The notes beneath the pieces were generated by a model. The model was not told the origin of the DNA. It was given only the letters and a program-made list of their open reading frames with translations, and ran no database searches. Made by a program: the position numbers and the translations under genes. From Serilophus lunatus (taxonomy: Eukaryota; Chordata; Aves; Passeriformes; Eurylaimidae), in contig VXBA01002727.1 in assembly GCA_013399895.1 (NCBI GenBank), forward strand, positions 333,676 to 397,675: DNA of 64,000 nt, in the 5' to 3' direction. Below are positions 12,018 through 26,000 of this stretch, in pieces (the first letter of the stretch is position 1; each line of letters opens with the position of its first letter).

Positions 12018-15000
12018 AAAAAGCTGAGCTGATGATGCAGCTCCCCACTGAAGAGTCCTTAAATTTAAGCACAAGCCTGAGCTGGAACATGACAGCCATG
12101 GATCACCTGCCCCCAGTGCTCTCCCTCATCCCACACAAACCCTCTCCCATGAAAGGACCAGTGGTGTCACCTCTGTGACACAGAGGCAGCAGTGAGGAGA
12201 TGGGTGGCTGTGGTGGTGAGGTGTGTGAAGTGTCAGTCAGTTGGTTGAAAAAGAGTAAAAGAGTCCTCAGAGAGACTCTTCTTATAATGAACTTATATGA
12301 TGTGACAGTCACACACTCCAAAATTGAATTAATAAATCATTCACAGCTCTGGTTGGAATAGTTAATCCATGTTTTGTGCCCCAGCAGAGAGGAAAATGGC
12401 CTGCTTTCCTGGCTTTATGACATATTAGGCCTAAATAGAATTAATGATGAGGCTTTCTAACTTTATTTGCTGTGGAGAAGAGCTGCTTCTGAGAGGACGG
12501 GAAGGAATGAGCTGTGAATAGATTATCTGGCCAATATTGGGTTTTAATAACATGCAGCTATTGTACTTGTGGCCCTGTGTGCTGTGGCTCTGGGATGCAC
12601 AAGGAGAGAGATGACTTGGCACGTGGTGAGCTGGCAATGAGATTCAGTTGGAATTGAGTTGCCACAAGTGGAACATTCATGGGAATTCGTGGTGGGTGAA
12701 CATGGAGTTCACCCATGGCTTTTACAAAAGGTAAATGAATAAAACTCCTCAGGTTGTTCACACAAGACATAACTTCTATTTAAGTAAAATGCTCTGAACA
12801 TCTGAAAAGAAATGGCACCTTTAAAGAAGTAAGTTTTGTTGATGGGAAGAGCTGTGCAGTAATTCTAGATCACATTAATCAAGGAGAGACTTGTTCAGAA
12901 GGGGCAGCTCAGATTTTTAGAACTGTTCAGATCTTTCCTTGGGCATTCCCAGGTCATTGTCCCCAGCAATCAGCAGCAGAGAATGCTCTGGAAAACAGGT
13001 ACAACTAAGGAGGAAAGTGGCCATGTCTCTGCCCTGGCTCTCCCAGGTCTGTGCAGGCTGAAAAAAAAAAAAGAATTTGGTGTATATTTGTCTTGGTGTC
13101 TTTGTCCATGTGAAGAGATTCCATATTAGGGGACAGTACAGCTCATTAAACTGCTAAAGAGGGAAGTAAACAGATAAATCAGATTTTCCCTGCGTTGCTG
13201 TAGAAGTTCATTATTGAAATGTTAAGTGTATTAGGAATAATTAAACCAAATTATAAATTAAAATTCCCTTTGCCATAAAATGGTGGAAAATCAGTTGTTA
13301 CTCCCACTCCTCTGACACCAAGACATGTCCTTTGTCAATCCAACACGAGGATTCCAAATCTGGGGAAGAACATTTCCCTTGCAACTGCAATGCTGTCCCA
13401 GCAGCTGGTCCCTCGTTCCTCAGAGCCTCCCCTGTGAGTTCTCAGCCACCTGGACAGAGAGGTGGAAAAACAGGAGCTGCTGCTGAGATTCTGAGTCAGA
13501 TCCTTTTGACCAAACTGCTCGTGTGGAGTTGGAAAAATCAGTGACAAAAGGGGGGGAATGTGCTGTCAGGTGTTAGTCATTGCCTTCTATAAACTCCTTG
13601 CAGAAAACCTTAACCTTTCCCTAATTATGCAATTTAGTCTTTAGTGTCTCTGAGCACACAGTGTGTGATACAAATTGGAAGCAGACAGCCTGATAAATTT
13701 GGACCTTTTGTGGTGTTTGGACTCATTAGTTTCTCTAATTACTGGAAATAAAGCAGTTTTCATATATTCAGGATGCTGCTCCATTTGAACTGCTCTGAGG
13801 GAAGCCAGAGCAGTCAAAGATAAGTCGGTGTATAAAGAGATCCTGACTCCTCATTAACCTTTCTGCTTCTTTGCATGAAAGAAAAATAAATCCTTATTTC
13901 AGGGAAAACAGGGGCATTTATTGGCAAGGCAAGGCTGCACCTAAGAGTTAAACCTGCCTTGCAAATGCTTCTTAATTTTCCCAGGGGTTTTGCAGTGCGT
14001 GAAATCCACCTCTTTAAACAGCATAACTCAGCATGGGCACGTTGGCTGAGCCCCCCCAGGATTTGGCCCCTTCCTTTTCCCAGCTCTGTGGGAGCCTCGA
14101 GCAGCTCCACGTGGGGACTGGTCGGAACAATGGCATTGAATGGTCCCCACTGTGTCCCCGAGCTGAAATGGCCTTAAATTGGTCACAGCAATTCTCTCTG
14201 CAATTTGATTCTTAACATGGTAAAGCCACAAATGGGAAGAAAGGACAGAAAGTTGTTTTATGTAGATAAAAATAATGACTTTTGAAGTAAGCTGTCTTTT
14301 TCATTATGGTCCACATTTATTCTAGGTAAGATTAATGAAATATCCACCCAAGGCTACTCTCGACATGAACCCATCCTTCAGTAATTCATACAACCTTTAA
14401 TTAGACTGGAAAGAAAGTTATTGTCAAATTAATTTGTCCCTTAGATGTCATTTTAGATCAATTTATGTTCTCAGGAAGTCAAACCCTGAGAAACTACAGA
14501 GTTCCTCAAGATTTGTATCTCACCGTTTGAAAGTGGTTGTGAAAGGGTGAAGTTAATTTAGGCCAAAATAAATGCACTCAAAGTGAACTGGTTTGATTTT
14601 TTGTTTGCCTTTGTATCCAAAGGCATAACTGAGACCTTTCTCCCCCTCCCCAGCAGTGGTTGGCTTGGTCAGGTAACTCCTGCCAGCACAACTCTGTTGT
14701 TGTAAAACTTGGGTCAAATGTATTTTTCTCTTCTTTCTCTAAAAATCCCTTTCCAGACCAGCCCATCTCTCTCTGTCACAACTGAAATGCTGAAGTATCA
14801 TGGAGCCAATCTTTTTTTTTGCTTACATGGGCTAAATCCATTAATTCTATTTTTAACCCTTCTCCAAGAGTAATAGTATCCCTTATTTATCTTTTGCTGG
14901 TCTCTACAGCAATCATGAATGTTTGAGGCAGGGTCCTGGTTTGGACAGAGGGAGCAGAGGGGTTTAGGAGAAGTTCTAAGGATTGATGTGCAGTTCTGTG

Positions 15001-16567
15001 AAGTCATCAAATCCCCTGTGACTGCTCAGCTCCACTGTAAATCTTTTCAGACTCCAAGGAGGTCACTCTGAAACCAACCTCAATTGAATAATCAACTTTT
15101 AAATAAAACTGCTTCGGGAATGATTTCAGACACTATTTTAACTTGCACTGATAAAAGGTTTATTGTCATGGTGCCAGTTCTTTCGGCATTTATTTCCATT
15201 AGCAAAAGGATCACCTGTTTGTAATGCTCAGGGGGCAAAGGAAAAGGAATCCTGTGAAGGGAGAAGTTTAAGAGTAATTTGGTTTCCCAAATCTGTTGAC
15301 TGTCGCCTTGGTAGTGAAGGGGCTTAGTTGTGTCTGGGCCATGTGTGTTCATCATAGAAACCCCACAATGTTTTTAAAATATATCCCTTGATTAAATGGG
15401 TATGTTTTGAATCAGAGTGGTTGGATTAAACCACCTGGATTTCCAGCTCTGTTGCCCTGAGCAAGTGTTGAAATGTCTCTGCTTTATTCTGGAGTTGTTG
15501 GTGTGTGGGTTTCATGCCAAAAACTTAATGACCAACTGCAAACTTGGCTGTCCATGTGACATCCTGAGACTAAAGCTCTGCTGTTGTCTGCAGAGTCCCT
15601 TTGCCTTGGGAAGTCAGGTGTCTCTCCAGGGCTTTCATATACTTTAATCCTGAAATATTCCACTCCAAGGAAGAGGCAGGGTTTGTTATCCTTAAGAAAT
15701 TGATATTTTCCTCTAGCTGATTTCCTTTAATATGCTAATTAGAAAAAACAATAGGCTCGGAATTAACATTTCTATCAACAGTTATTTTAAGTGTTTAACT
15801 TTCTTGGGGAAAAACAGTCAGCTGGTTAGTCTGGCTTTGATGGAACACTAATGAAAAGAATAATCCATTGGACAAAAGCACCCTGGGATTGTATGGAATG
15901 CAAAGCTGGTTTATGACATGCAGAAAAAAATATTCTCCATTGATTTATCCTACTCATTTCAGCATCTCTGCCTAGAAAGGTGTTACATCTCTTTAGAAAT
16001 TAATCAATACCACAAGTGATGCGTACTTTGGACTGAAAATGAATTGAGCATCTCTAAGAAGAGGCTCTTGGTCCAGAGATAATGAAATAATAACCTTGGT
16101 GTGGTTACACATGGCCATGGTATTTTGGTTCTGCCTGGTTTGTAGGTGTTGAAATACTGGACCTATTTTCAAAAGCAAACAGGGTTTTTTCCAGGCTGTC
16201 GTGGTCTGGTGTCCTTTATGAGTGTCAGATTTCTGTCCTTGTTTGCTAATAGAGAATTTAAAAGCTCCTTGGACATCCTTTGCCAGTGACTCAAACAGGT
16301 TTCCATTCATCCCCTTGCCCTCCCCCTGCCCTGGTTGTCCTGAGCTCCTTGAGTGGGGAGATGGCTTTGAATGCACTTGTTGAATGATTCTGGGTTTATC
16401 TTACACCAGCTTTTACTTATTGCCTGTATTTAACACACAGAAACACTGATTTCACACACTAACTGCTTTTCTTAATTTGCTTCTTAGCATCCCCTGTTGC
16501 AGTTTGTGGCAGGGCACCAGCAGGGCCCTGCTTTCAGAGCTGTTCAGCATCCTGTGTGTGTTTGCAG
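12018..16567. other. Non-coding, A+T-rich
   Basis: No supported gene. The blocks at 14250-14480 and 15710-16000 are rich in AATTA/TAAT cores and lack simple repeats, which makes them plausible conserved non-coding elements. The rest is featureless by eye. Confidence 0.65.
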
Positions 16568-16675
16568 GCTGGTTGTTCATCTCTTTAAAATGAACAGCTC
16601 CAGTGTGAGTGATCTCTCCAACACAAGCAGCTGTGACTCAGGAACTCTGCAGTCTTCCCATCCCCTTGGAGCCAG
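16568..16675 (+). other. Candidate 108-nt internal exon, unidentified
   Basis: Bounded by the acceptor 'gtgtgtttgcag' and the donor CCAG|GTGAAT at 16675/16676. One frame is open throughout and gives about 35 residues with a serine-rich middle (NSSSVSDLSNTSSCDSG), which looks like a disordered or phosphorylated linker. The length is an exact multiple of three. The tract before the acceptor is GT-rich and not pyrimidine-rich, so the acceptor is mediocre. An internal 'GTGAGT' at 16597 could serve as an alternative donor. No family recognised. Confidence 0.2.
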
Positions 16676-16899
16676 GTGAATGTTATTATCTTTGTCAATT
16701 TGGGTGCATAATTAATAACCTTGTAGAGCAAGCACAGCATTCAGCAAGGAGCCATCAGTATGATTTTAATAGAAACGGCTTTGTCAGGGGCAGCCAGGGT
16801 GTTTAATGGGCTTAAAACAAATAATAACAAATGACTCTTGTTTTGTATAAGGCCAAAATGTCACTTCCATCCTGAGAAAGTGATGCTCGACCTACTTAC

Positions 16900-17063
16900 A
16901 GCTTTATCTGTGCTGTGCCATGTCCGTGTCTCCTCCTGTAGCACTTCATCTGGAGCCTCTCGCACATCCTGCAGTCCCTGCCTGTCACAGGCACTGCCCT
17001 CCCCTCCATCACTGCTCAGGGAGCCCCTATCAATAAGATACTGTTGGTACTTAGCTGTCATTT
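16900..17063 (-). other. Candidate exon with acidic open frame and strong donor
   Basis: On the minus strand an ATG at 17061-17059 opens a frame of exactly 54 codons that runs without a stop into the strong donor GTAAGTA just after 16900. The deduced peptide is hydrophilic and acidic (a GGEGSACD stretch, then EAPDEVLQEE), more protein-like in composition than most frames here. A weak acceptor AG lies directly before 17063, and the frame stays open upstream for a further 20 or so codons, so it could be a first or an internal exon. The ATG context (gcagaaATGa) is acceptable because of the purine at -3. The surrounding A+T-rich DNA looks conserved-element-like. I do not recognise the protein. 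Confidence 0.28.
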
Positions 17064-20000
17064 CTGCCCTCCAACAAATTCTGGTGCTGCTGTGGCTGGA
17101 GGCTGCAGCTGCCTAATGATGTTCTTCTCTGCTCTGTCAGTTGATTGCAGGGAACCTGTCACAGGGCTTTGGAGACCCTGCCAGTTCCACATCACACTCA
17201 CTGCTAAACCAGCTGTTCATCACCTGCCCCACTCCCCTGCGTAGCAGGAATTTGTCTCAGCTCTGCTCCCAGGCAGGAGGAGAGGAGCTGAATTCCTCTG
17301 TCTGCTCTCCATGGAAACCTGGCTGTGTTTGGAGAGCAAAGCCCAGGTGAAGCTGTTCCTGCCAAACACCCTCCCTGACAATGTGTCTGCATGGGGGGAG
17401 ACTTCTCCTACAGGGGTTCACCCTCAGCAAAACCAGGTTCACAGCCCAAAAGAGCTTTAGATGACACATGAAACGTCTCCAGAAGTGAGACAAGACCCAC
17501 CTCTGGAGGGTGGGAATTTTTGTGGTGCTAGAAGGTTCTGTTGTAGTTGTATTATCCCACCTGTTTCACTTTAGAATGGAAAAATGTCTCACAGGTAAAA
17601 CAATGAAAGGGAAAATTCCATCCTGCCCTGCACTAGTGAAATTCTACTTCTGAACTCTAAATTTGCATGGAATTTGGGTAACTTCTATTTTGTTCTGGGA
17701 GCTTCTTTACTTGTTCTGGAATTAGAAGTTCTTATTTCCCTACATGTGTCAGTGACCTGGTGGGAATTTTAAAGGAACTTCATCTCCCCACTGCAGAGTT
17801 CCATCAGTTCCTGTGCTGCAGTTTGATGTACAAATAATGTCTGTGCTGCAGCTTGGTACGAATAGTCAGACTGTTGAATTACTCACAGGATTAAATTGCT
17901 CTGCAGAAAAGTCTGGAGAGATCTCAGATACCCAGAAAAGGGAACCTGGGCCTTCAGGCAGCTCTGCTGGATGTTTGCAGACCCACATGTCTTACACATG
18001 TGGGCTCCATGTGGGGTTATTAGTGCTGGATTCTCTCCCAGGCTCCTCTGAACTCCTTCAGTGTGTTCTATCCCAAGGCTTATTAATCTGGACTATGGAA
18101 ATGAGGGGAAGAGCTGATAAATCAAGAGATGATAAGTGTAAATGCATTTCTAATGAACACACATTGTGTAGAATAATGGCAGTATCGGTAAGACTGGGAG
18201 ATAATTTAATTAAAAAGACAAAAGAGGAAGAAAAAAGAGAGGAAGGTCTCTTTTCTTGGTGGTTAATTATATGCAGTGTCTCGTTGAAAGTAATACAGCA
18301 TTACTCTGGGAAAGTGCAAGAATTGCCACCTCTCACCACACACCTACTTTGTCTTTTCTCAGCCTGTCTCTTTGCTCTTTCAAAGAGGCAAGAGCTGAGC
18401 ACTTCAATGAATGTCTAAAGCTCCTGGGAGCCATTTTCTGCTCAGGACTTGACCTGTTATTCCTCCTCCTTTCTGAGATTTGTTTGCCAAAGTGCCCCAA
18501 GACCTCATTTGGAATACGCTCCATGTGGAAGAAAAAACACTACAAGTAGTTGTTTTGTTCCTCCTCATAATGCAAGGGAATGTTCCTGGACTGAGTGGAG
18601 GAACAAGCACAGGAGCTGTGAGATTCTGGGCTTCTCCTCAGTCATGAAAGCAATTTAATGGAAACAGAGGTGAAGTATTTTTGCAAACCCCAGACAGGAA
18701 TATTAAGACTTTTGTGTATCAGAGAGGGAAATCAAAAGGGTTGAAGGTGTTGATTAAAAAGTGTTGAAGACAAAGCTTCTGTATTTCCCCATGTTAAGGG
18801 AAGCTTTGGGCAGGTCAACATGATTCCAAATTGAATCTATCATTTGTGTCCTAATGAAATGAATATTTCAGTGATAATTTCAAGGTATTGGGAGACTCAT
18901 TTGAGAGAATTTCCATCCATCATATTGACAGTGATGTTAATCAAATCGACTATCCTTAACCAAAGCCCTGCTTTAGTTGAACTATATTGCTTTTCTGCCT
19001 GAGGGGAACATTTATGCAATTAACAAAACCAGATCGAATGCTAATAAAGAAAACAAATGAAGATTTATGCATAATCCACAAAAGGACTGCAATAATTTAA
19101 TTAAAGGTGTACAGGAATTTTGAGCAGAGAGCATTAGTGAAAATAAATGAGACTTTTGTCTTCAACCAGCAGGGAGGGAAGGGGGTGTTTTTTACACTTG
19201 AGTTTGGCTCTGCCCAAACTCCATCACCAGGGGTTTTACTGCTCGGTTTCATCTCTGAGCAGAGTGGTAATACTGCTCTTACAATTCCCACCTCTGCTTT
19301 ATTGCCACCGTATTTAAAGATTATAGTCACATTCTCCCTAATGTTCATTGTGGTGGGGAACTTACAGGTTTAAATTCTCTATGTTAAAATAAAGCAGAAC
19401 TGATTTAGATATAAATTATTGTGCAGCTGACAGGGCTTGAAACTCATCCCTATCAGCAGAGACTTTGTGTAAGTCCCCACAAGGGCTGTTCAGTCTCTGT
19501 AAAGGTGCACCTGCACAGTGTGCATTGATCTCAGCACCAGGGATTCCTGCCGGAGCAGGGAGATGGAGCACCTTGGAGTGACTCAGGTATTAAAACAAAT
19601 TTCTGATGGGGAAACTTGGCTTGTCCAGTGCACAGAACCCTTCATTTGCAATTCTGATCACAATCTAAAAGAGCAGAATGGTTTAGTGCCTGAAAAAAAT
19701 CACAGTATTCTGATCACTTCCCACCCTGTTCTGTGCCAGCTGGGTTGTGACATTCCCAGGCAACACAGGGAGGAACTTCCTTCAAGGTTTAATCAGCCAA
19801 CAAATGAACCATTGTAGTGGTGGGAGTTACTGGGAAATATTGGTAGGAGATGCTTAGACCTCAATATATTTCTGATTACACTGACATAACTTTTGACTTT
19901 TTCAACGTTGTGAGATACAAGCAATTGGTTTCTTTCCCACATACTAATTTCTTGACCAAATTTTGGAAAAACACAACAGTTGCCTTCAGGTTGTTCCCCT

Positions 20001-23000
20001 TGATCAGGCAGGTAACCCTCTGTTTCAGTGCTTTGCTGAAACTTAGTTTTGCATTAAATTTTATTGCTGGGAGATTTTGTAGGTGGTGTCATTAACATTT
20101 TAATCAGTTGGAAGTTTGTTCCAGCTAAGCACAGGTTTGCCACCTCTGTGAGGGAGTGACAGCTGAGTCTTGGCTGGCAGAGCAAGGAGTGTTTGTTCTA
20201 AAAAGCCTGGGATGCATCATTTAGTTGATATTCCAGTCTTTAAATACCTCATAGCATAGAAATGAGTAGTCTAATAATAATAGTAGTAAAAGTAAGAAAT
20301 TTAAAATCTGTCTTACTGGGTTTTTATAATTAGTTTGGGATTCTGTGGGTAATAATAGAGCAGGTCACATTCATCCCTGTTCTAAGCATGAACAACTGCA
20401 CTGAAGTCAATAATTGAGTTTTCACTTGGAACCATTATTGAATTTGGCCTGGAATGTGAAAGGGAAAGAGAATGCTGCAGCCAGGATGGATTTGGTCATG
20501 GCAGCAGCTGATGGGGAAGGGAGCTGGCACATTGGGAAGCTGTAAAGGACTCAGCTGATGGTTCTGATGCAAAGGCAGTTGGAGTCAATAAACAGGGAAC
20601 AGCTTTGGTTGGGCTGAGGTTGTGTCACACTTGGTCTTGCTCACAGGTTTTGTTGCTAATGTCAAATTTAAGGACTATGCAAATGTTGTTTGGGCCTGGC
20701 TGGGTGTGCAGAGGCTTGGGGCTCTGGACAGTAGTGAGACTGTCAAGGCAGCTCAGCCCATGCTGCTGGAAAACCTTTGGAAAACCATTGCTGAGCTCTT
20801 CTGCAGAAGGGCTGCCATAGAGTGGGACTGTGGAGCTCCATGGGCTCAGGGGGGTGTTCTCAAACTGCATGTCTGTAGTTGGGGATGGTTCTGGAAGCTG
20901 AAATCTGGGTCTGTTTTAAGAAGCATCTTCCACCCTCAGCTTTTTGAGCAATGACATCCCAGTAAGAAACTCTGCAGCCACGTGTGGGGCTTCTTAGAGA
21001 AAACCTCCAGTGGGATCATTTCCCTAAATTCCCAGCTTTTGTTGGCCTTGGCTGGTGGTTCCCTCTCAGGTGACTATCACAGGATAGCCACACACAGTTT
21101 CTTTCCCACCTTAATGAATTTTCTTGGTATTTTTTTAAAAAAAATCTTCCCTTTTCAGAGCTTTATGTGAACCTGTCTGTGCCCTTGGTGTTCCACATTC
21201 CCTTATGGGAATTCCCTCACCATTCCATATCTGTCTGGTTGGCCAAAGCTGGGTTAAATCAGTGAAAGCTGAGAGCAAGTCAGATGCTGTCTGTGGAGGG
21301 GAAGGAAAGGTAAAGCTGATTTTCAGCCTGGCTCCATAGTGATAGCAAATCACTTATCTATTTATCTGTTGAGATACAGATATATTAAAAATTGGAAGGA
21401 GGTTCTGCAACCTTTAAATCCTTTCGTATCACTTTGTGTTCCTGCTGTTAAGCTTTTGCTGTGTTAATGTCATCCTGGGTTGGCAATATTTACAGCACCT
21501 AAATCAATGTTGAGGACATGGAGAATATTGAAGGATCAACTCTACTTATTTCAAATGCACTCTAATATTTTGACTGCCTGACCAGAGTTTGGGAAATCAC
21601 TGTGGTGGAATGATAATGAGAAGTTTAACAGTTTTATGATGGTTGGAGAGAACTTTATGGAAGTTGATAAATTTCATCTTGTAGGTTTCAATTTCTCCTT
21701 CCCTACAGAGCGATGGGGAGAATACATTGATAGTGCCTTTCAAATTGGCTGGATCAGAAGGAACAGCAGCTAAAATCCATTACAGCCCAATTACATCCAT
21801 CAGCTGAAGCTGTGTGCATTCACTCGTGAACATCAGCATTTAATCCATAAAGAGGAACTAATGAGAAATTTGAAAATGGAATCCATGCATCAGTAGCTTT
21901 GGAGAGATTTTGCTGGGATTAATGAACTGCCAGAACATTGTCAACACACTAAAAACCTATTCTCTCTAGGTTTGTTTGCTGACCAAAGACAGATTATATT
22001 TTGTTGTTCTCCCTATCCTTCAGCCTGGCTTTTGTCTTCTGGGCTGTTGCTTATTTTCCAACGTTCTCGGTGCAGGATTATCCACTTGAAGGATCAAACA
22101 GTTGTTCCTTTTCCATCTTTCTCATGGACATCTGGCTGGTTGGCTGGAGGAACACTCACAGCATCTCTGTCCCTCTGCAGAGATCTCTGGTACAGAGCTC
22201 CCAGCCAAGGGCTGGTGGGTGCACCGTGTTTTACAGCAGAAAAGGGAAGTCCAGACACCAGCAATTACTTTTTAAACAGGGCTGTGCTGTAGCAAACTTG
22301 CTGGAGTTGATTGGTGAGTTGCCCTCCAAGTTCCCTTTGTAGAATGCTGTACCAGCTAATGGATTTTCCTGATTCTCTGGGGCTACCAGGAGGTGTTTGT
22401 CCAAGGAGTGGAGATGAAAGCAAGCCCACAGGAAAGGCAATCTCTCTCATGGGAGCTAAAACTTGTAGTAATTGCAGAGATCTGGGGGGCTGCCAGGTAC
22501 AAACAGGGCAGGAAAGGGTCACTCACCAAGATTGGCAAAGGACAGCAAGAGCAGTGATGATTTCTGGATGCAGTATTGGCATATCCATCTCTACCACCTA
22601 ATGACCCAAAGCTGTGACTGTGTTGGTGTTGCAATTAAAATGCATATTAATTCCCACATGCCCTTTACCTGGAGGTGCCTTAAGAACATGTTGGTATTTC
22701 AGCACCAGTCCTTGAAAATTTCTGAGCTTCTTTGCACGTAGACGCTTCTATCTGTTAAAAAATAAATCTCCATAGATCTCCTTTATATTCTGAGCCTTAT
22801 TCTCCCCTGCTACCCAAGTGGTCTAGTAAGGCTTGATGGCTTAATATTTATTTGTTATTTATTTTGATAGATCTCTGTCATATTCACCAGCTGGATAGAG
22901 TTACTCTGCTCAACAGCAATACAGCAATATTTCCTCCCAGGAATCGTTCCTTCCCACGTTTAGGCAGCAGAGCTGATCTCCAAGTAGACATGTCTGACAG

Positions 23001-26000
23001 GTAACTCCTCTGAGATCCCCTTTCCAATTGCACTCCTGATGTGGACATGACAGGCTTTGGAAGAAGGATAGTGGGGAGGGGGCAGGAGGATGGAAAAGCT
23101 GGAGAGGGAGCAGAGAAAAACAGACCCTACAGTGTGAATTTGGCTCCAGCAGAAAGGGGTATGGGATGGAGAGAAGAGCAGAGAACTTGGGTCAGAACAT
23201 CTGGGGCTGGAGGAGTAGCCTGAGGGAGGAAGTTTGAGTGACTCCTCCTGTGAAATGAAACATGATCTGCTTTGGGTCTCTCTCAAGAAAAGCACAAATC
23301 CCTGTTCCCCCTTCATCCTCTTTGACTGGAGCTTCACACCCAAATACAATTATGTGCCACCTCTTGATCTGCAAAATATTTGCTTACTGCATATAACTGA
23401 CTTCTCTTTCGGAATGGACGAAATTTAAATTGCTTAGAAATCTGCTGTCAAACATTTTTATTGAAGAGCAACTTCAAACCAGCAAATTGGGCCCACTTGC
23501 TACAACACAAATAAGCACAAACCCCCTGCAAAGTAATGCTTTGGGACAAAAGCTAAAGAGCGAGGAATGAGAGAACATAAATGTGAATAAGGGAAAATGT
23601 TTTCACAGCTGTTTTAGACAATTGCATCAGGCCATTTCCTTAAATCCCCTGGGGTTTAAGCACAGAGGGTTCTTCCTTTCATTCACCCTTTTTTAATGTT
23701 TAACAAAACACAAATTGGGAAAATCTCCCAAACAACTGTGATCTCGTTCTGCTCAACACTCGTGGCCCTTTGCCCACCACGGAGCAGTTGTGTCTCAGTT
23801 GGGAGCAGCATTTGCAGGCAGCACAATCCTCTTTATTGCTGCTTTCCTTGGATTGCACCTCCCATCGGGGTGTAAATGACACACCAGACACCCCAGGGCC
23901 CTTGGCAAGTAGAGCCAGAGGTGGAGGGTGTAATAAAGAAGGGAATGGTTCAGAATTAAAGCCAAATCCAGAAACAACTTCTGCATTTTACATATTCCAG
24001 GGGCTGTTTTTAGCCATTCTTTGGCAATCTATGGCTGTTCTCCCCTGGAAAGGACTGAGGAAGGTACAGGGGCCTTTCTGGAGAGTCCCTTAGAAAAGAG
24101 ACTTTATAAAGCGAATAGAATCGCTGTGAATCAATTCTTGGGCAAGAATGCTGAAGTTAAGGGGTTTCAATATAAACACCCTCATCTACCTGATCCAGCT
24201 CATCCTTCAATGCCATGAATCATTTGCTGTGCTTCAGTAGAAATATTTGGAATAGCTGGGGCTGGATCTCCCATAATGTTCCTTGTCTTTAAAAGGACAA
24301 CGTTCTTTATCATTTCTTATTGACTTTAACCAACTTTGCAAAATAAAAGGGCAGAACTTGTAGTAAAAATCAATCTGCTTGGCCCGATACCTCCTTGTTT
24401 CAGATTTCTGAATGTGTGCTGGTTTTGCCTCAAAGTCGTGGTTCTGTCATAAAACACCTCCATAAATCATATTCCAAGAGCAAGTCTTAACTACCTACTG
24501 TTTTCTTTTCAAATACCTCCTGTTAATCATCCTGACAGCTCTGACACTCAGAATATTGCTGAAGTTTTGAATGCCACGTGCTGCACACAACTGAAAGCCC
24601 CGTGTAAAGGGAAGTTCTGACATGGAACCACCATGCACTAAATATATGTACAGGTTAATTCATAGGTAGAGTCTGTAATATGCACATTTTACCCACAGGA
24701 TGCTCAAACTAGATAATGTAACTGCACGTGAGTGATGTGTAGATAGAGAGTGGCAGACTGAATGCTTTGCATTGATACCCACATTGCAGTGCCAGGAGGA
24801 TTTTAAAGGTTGAAAAAAGGAAGTTGCACTGCCCAGATGCCTTGATCTTTTTTTGAATAAGTGCAATATTACAATAAACACTTTCTGGCATTGTTTGAAA
24901 TTTAATCTGAAAGGGTGATGGGAAGTTAGTGCTGGTCCCCAGTTGCCAACTGGAGGCAAACCTGAGGTTTCTGACTCCTCCTGGAATCCACAGCCCTTTT
25001 CACATCCTGCCTCTTCCTGATGGGCTTTCTGGGAGCATTTGTCCTGTGCCTTCCCTTCAAAATCCATGACAGAAAGGGACTCCTGTCTCTCTTGAAGCCG
25101 ATCACTTCCAAGTAAATATTTGCTCTCTGAGTTCAGGTAGAGGCTGATTCTGACAGTTTGCAAGATAAATTCCCTCTCAGCTCTCCAAACACTGGGGCTT
25201 TATTTGTACCTCTGCAAATAAGTTACTAAAAATAAACTGAGTTATGAAGTCTGTAACTTGGGACCTAAGTGCTACTTAAAAGGGTATTTGTTTGAATTGA
25301 TTTGATGACACAGCTCCAGCCAGAGCTTTTTTGGCAGCACTTTCAGATTGCTCTGAACTCTCTCATCCCTCATAAAGGACAATTTGCCAACAGTCTTCGC
25401 CTGCTTGTAGTTGTGGGATTGTGTAGATTTTTTTCTTGTTCTGTATTACAGAACCCCCATAATAAACTGCCCCTAGAGCCACAAATTCAACCATATTTTC
25501 ATTTCCCCACTGTTGTTTGGACTATCTTTCAAATTCTGTGAAATAAATTGTCTTTGCAGCCTTGCTCCTGTTTCCTGTGGCAGGTTTGGCAGTAACCAGG
25601 CCATTAACAATTCCTAAGGAATTGCTCTCGTTTGTTTTCCCTGTGTGCAGGTTTTGTTCTCTCTTCCTGCCATCCTTAGTGCCTTGTCCTCTGGAGTGCG
25701 TGGGGCCAGGTGGTTGCTGTGCTTTCTACCAGGAAAGCATCCACCTTTGGCAGAAAGCATTTGGATTTTCTGGGTGAACGATTCATTGAGAAACAAGGAG
25801 GAAAATCTTTTGGGGTGTCCTGTACAGGGCCAGAAGCTGGATTCTGATCCTTGTGGGTCCCTCCATTGTAATTTTCACATTGCAGTGCAAGAGTGGGCCC
25901 CGGGTGTGACCCTGAAAGGAGTTTTCCTGGTAGTTTCTGATTAATAGTAACGAGAGCTCCAGGTAAACCTGGGTTTATAAACAGTTTTTTGGCCTGTGCA

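Noticed and set aside
15190..15260. Minus-strand acceptor with a 37-nt block and GTGATC donor
   Set aside because: The donor is weak and the block is too short to judge.
17813..18418. Longest open frame in the window, 201 codons (+)
   Set aside because: Composition is that of translated non-coding DNA, with no domain, no conserved-looking motif, no promoter or polyadenylation context, and no splice signals that would explain it.
24660..25163. 167-codon open frame (-)
   Set aside because: No recognisable motif and no strong splice sites at its ends; length is within chance for 64 kb.
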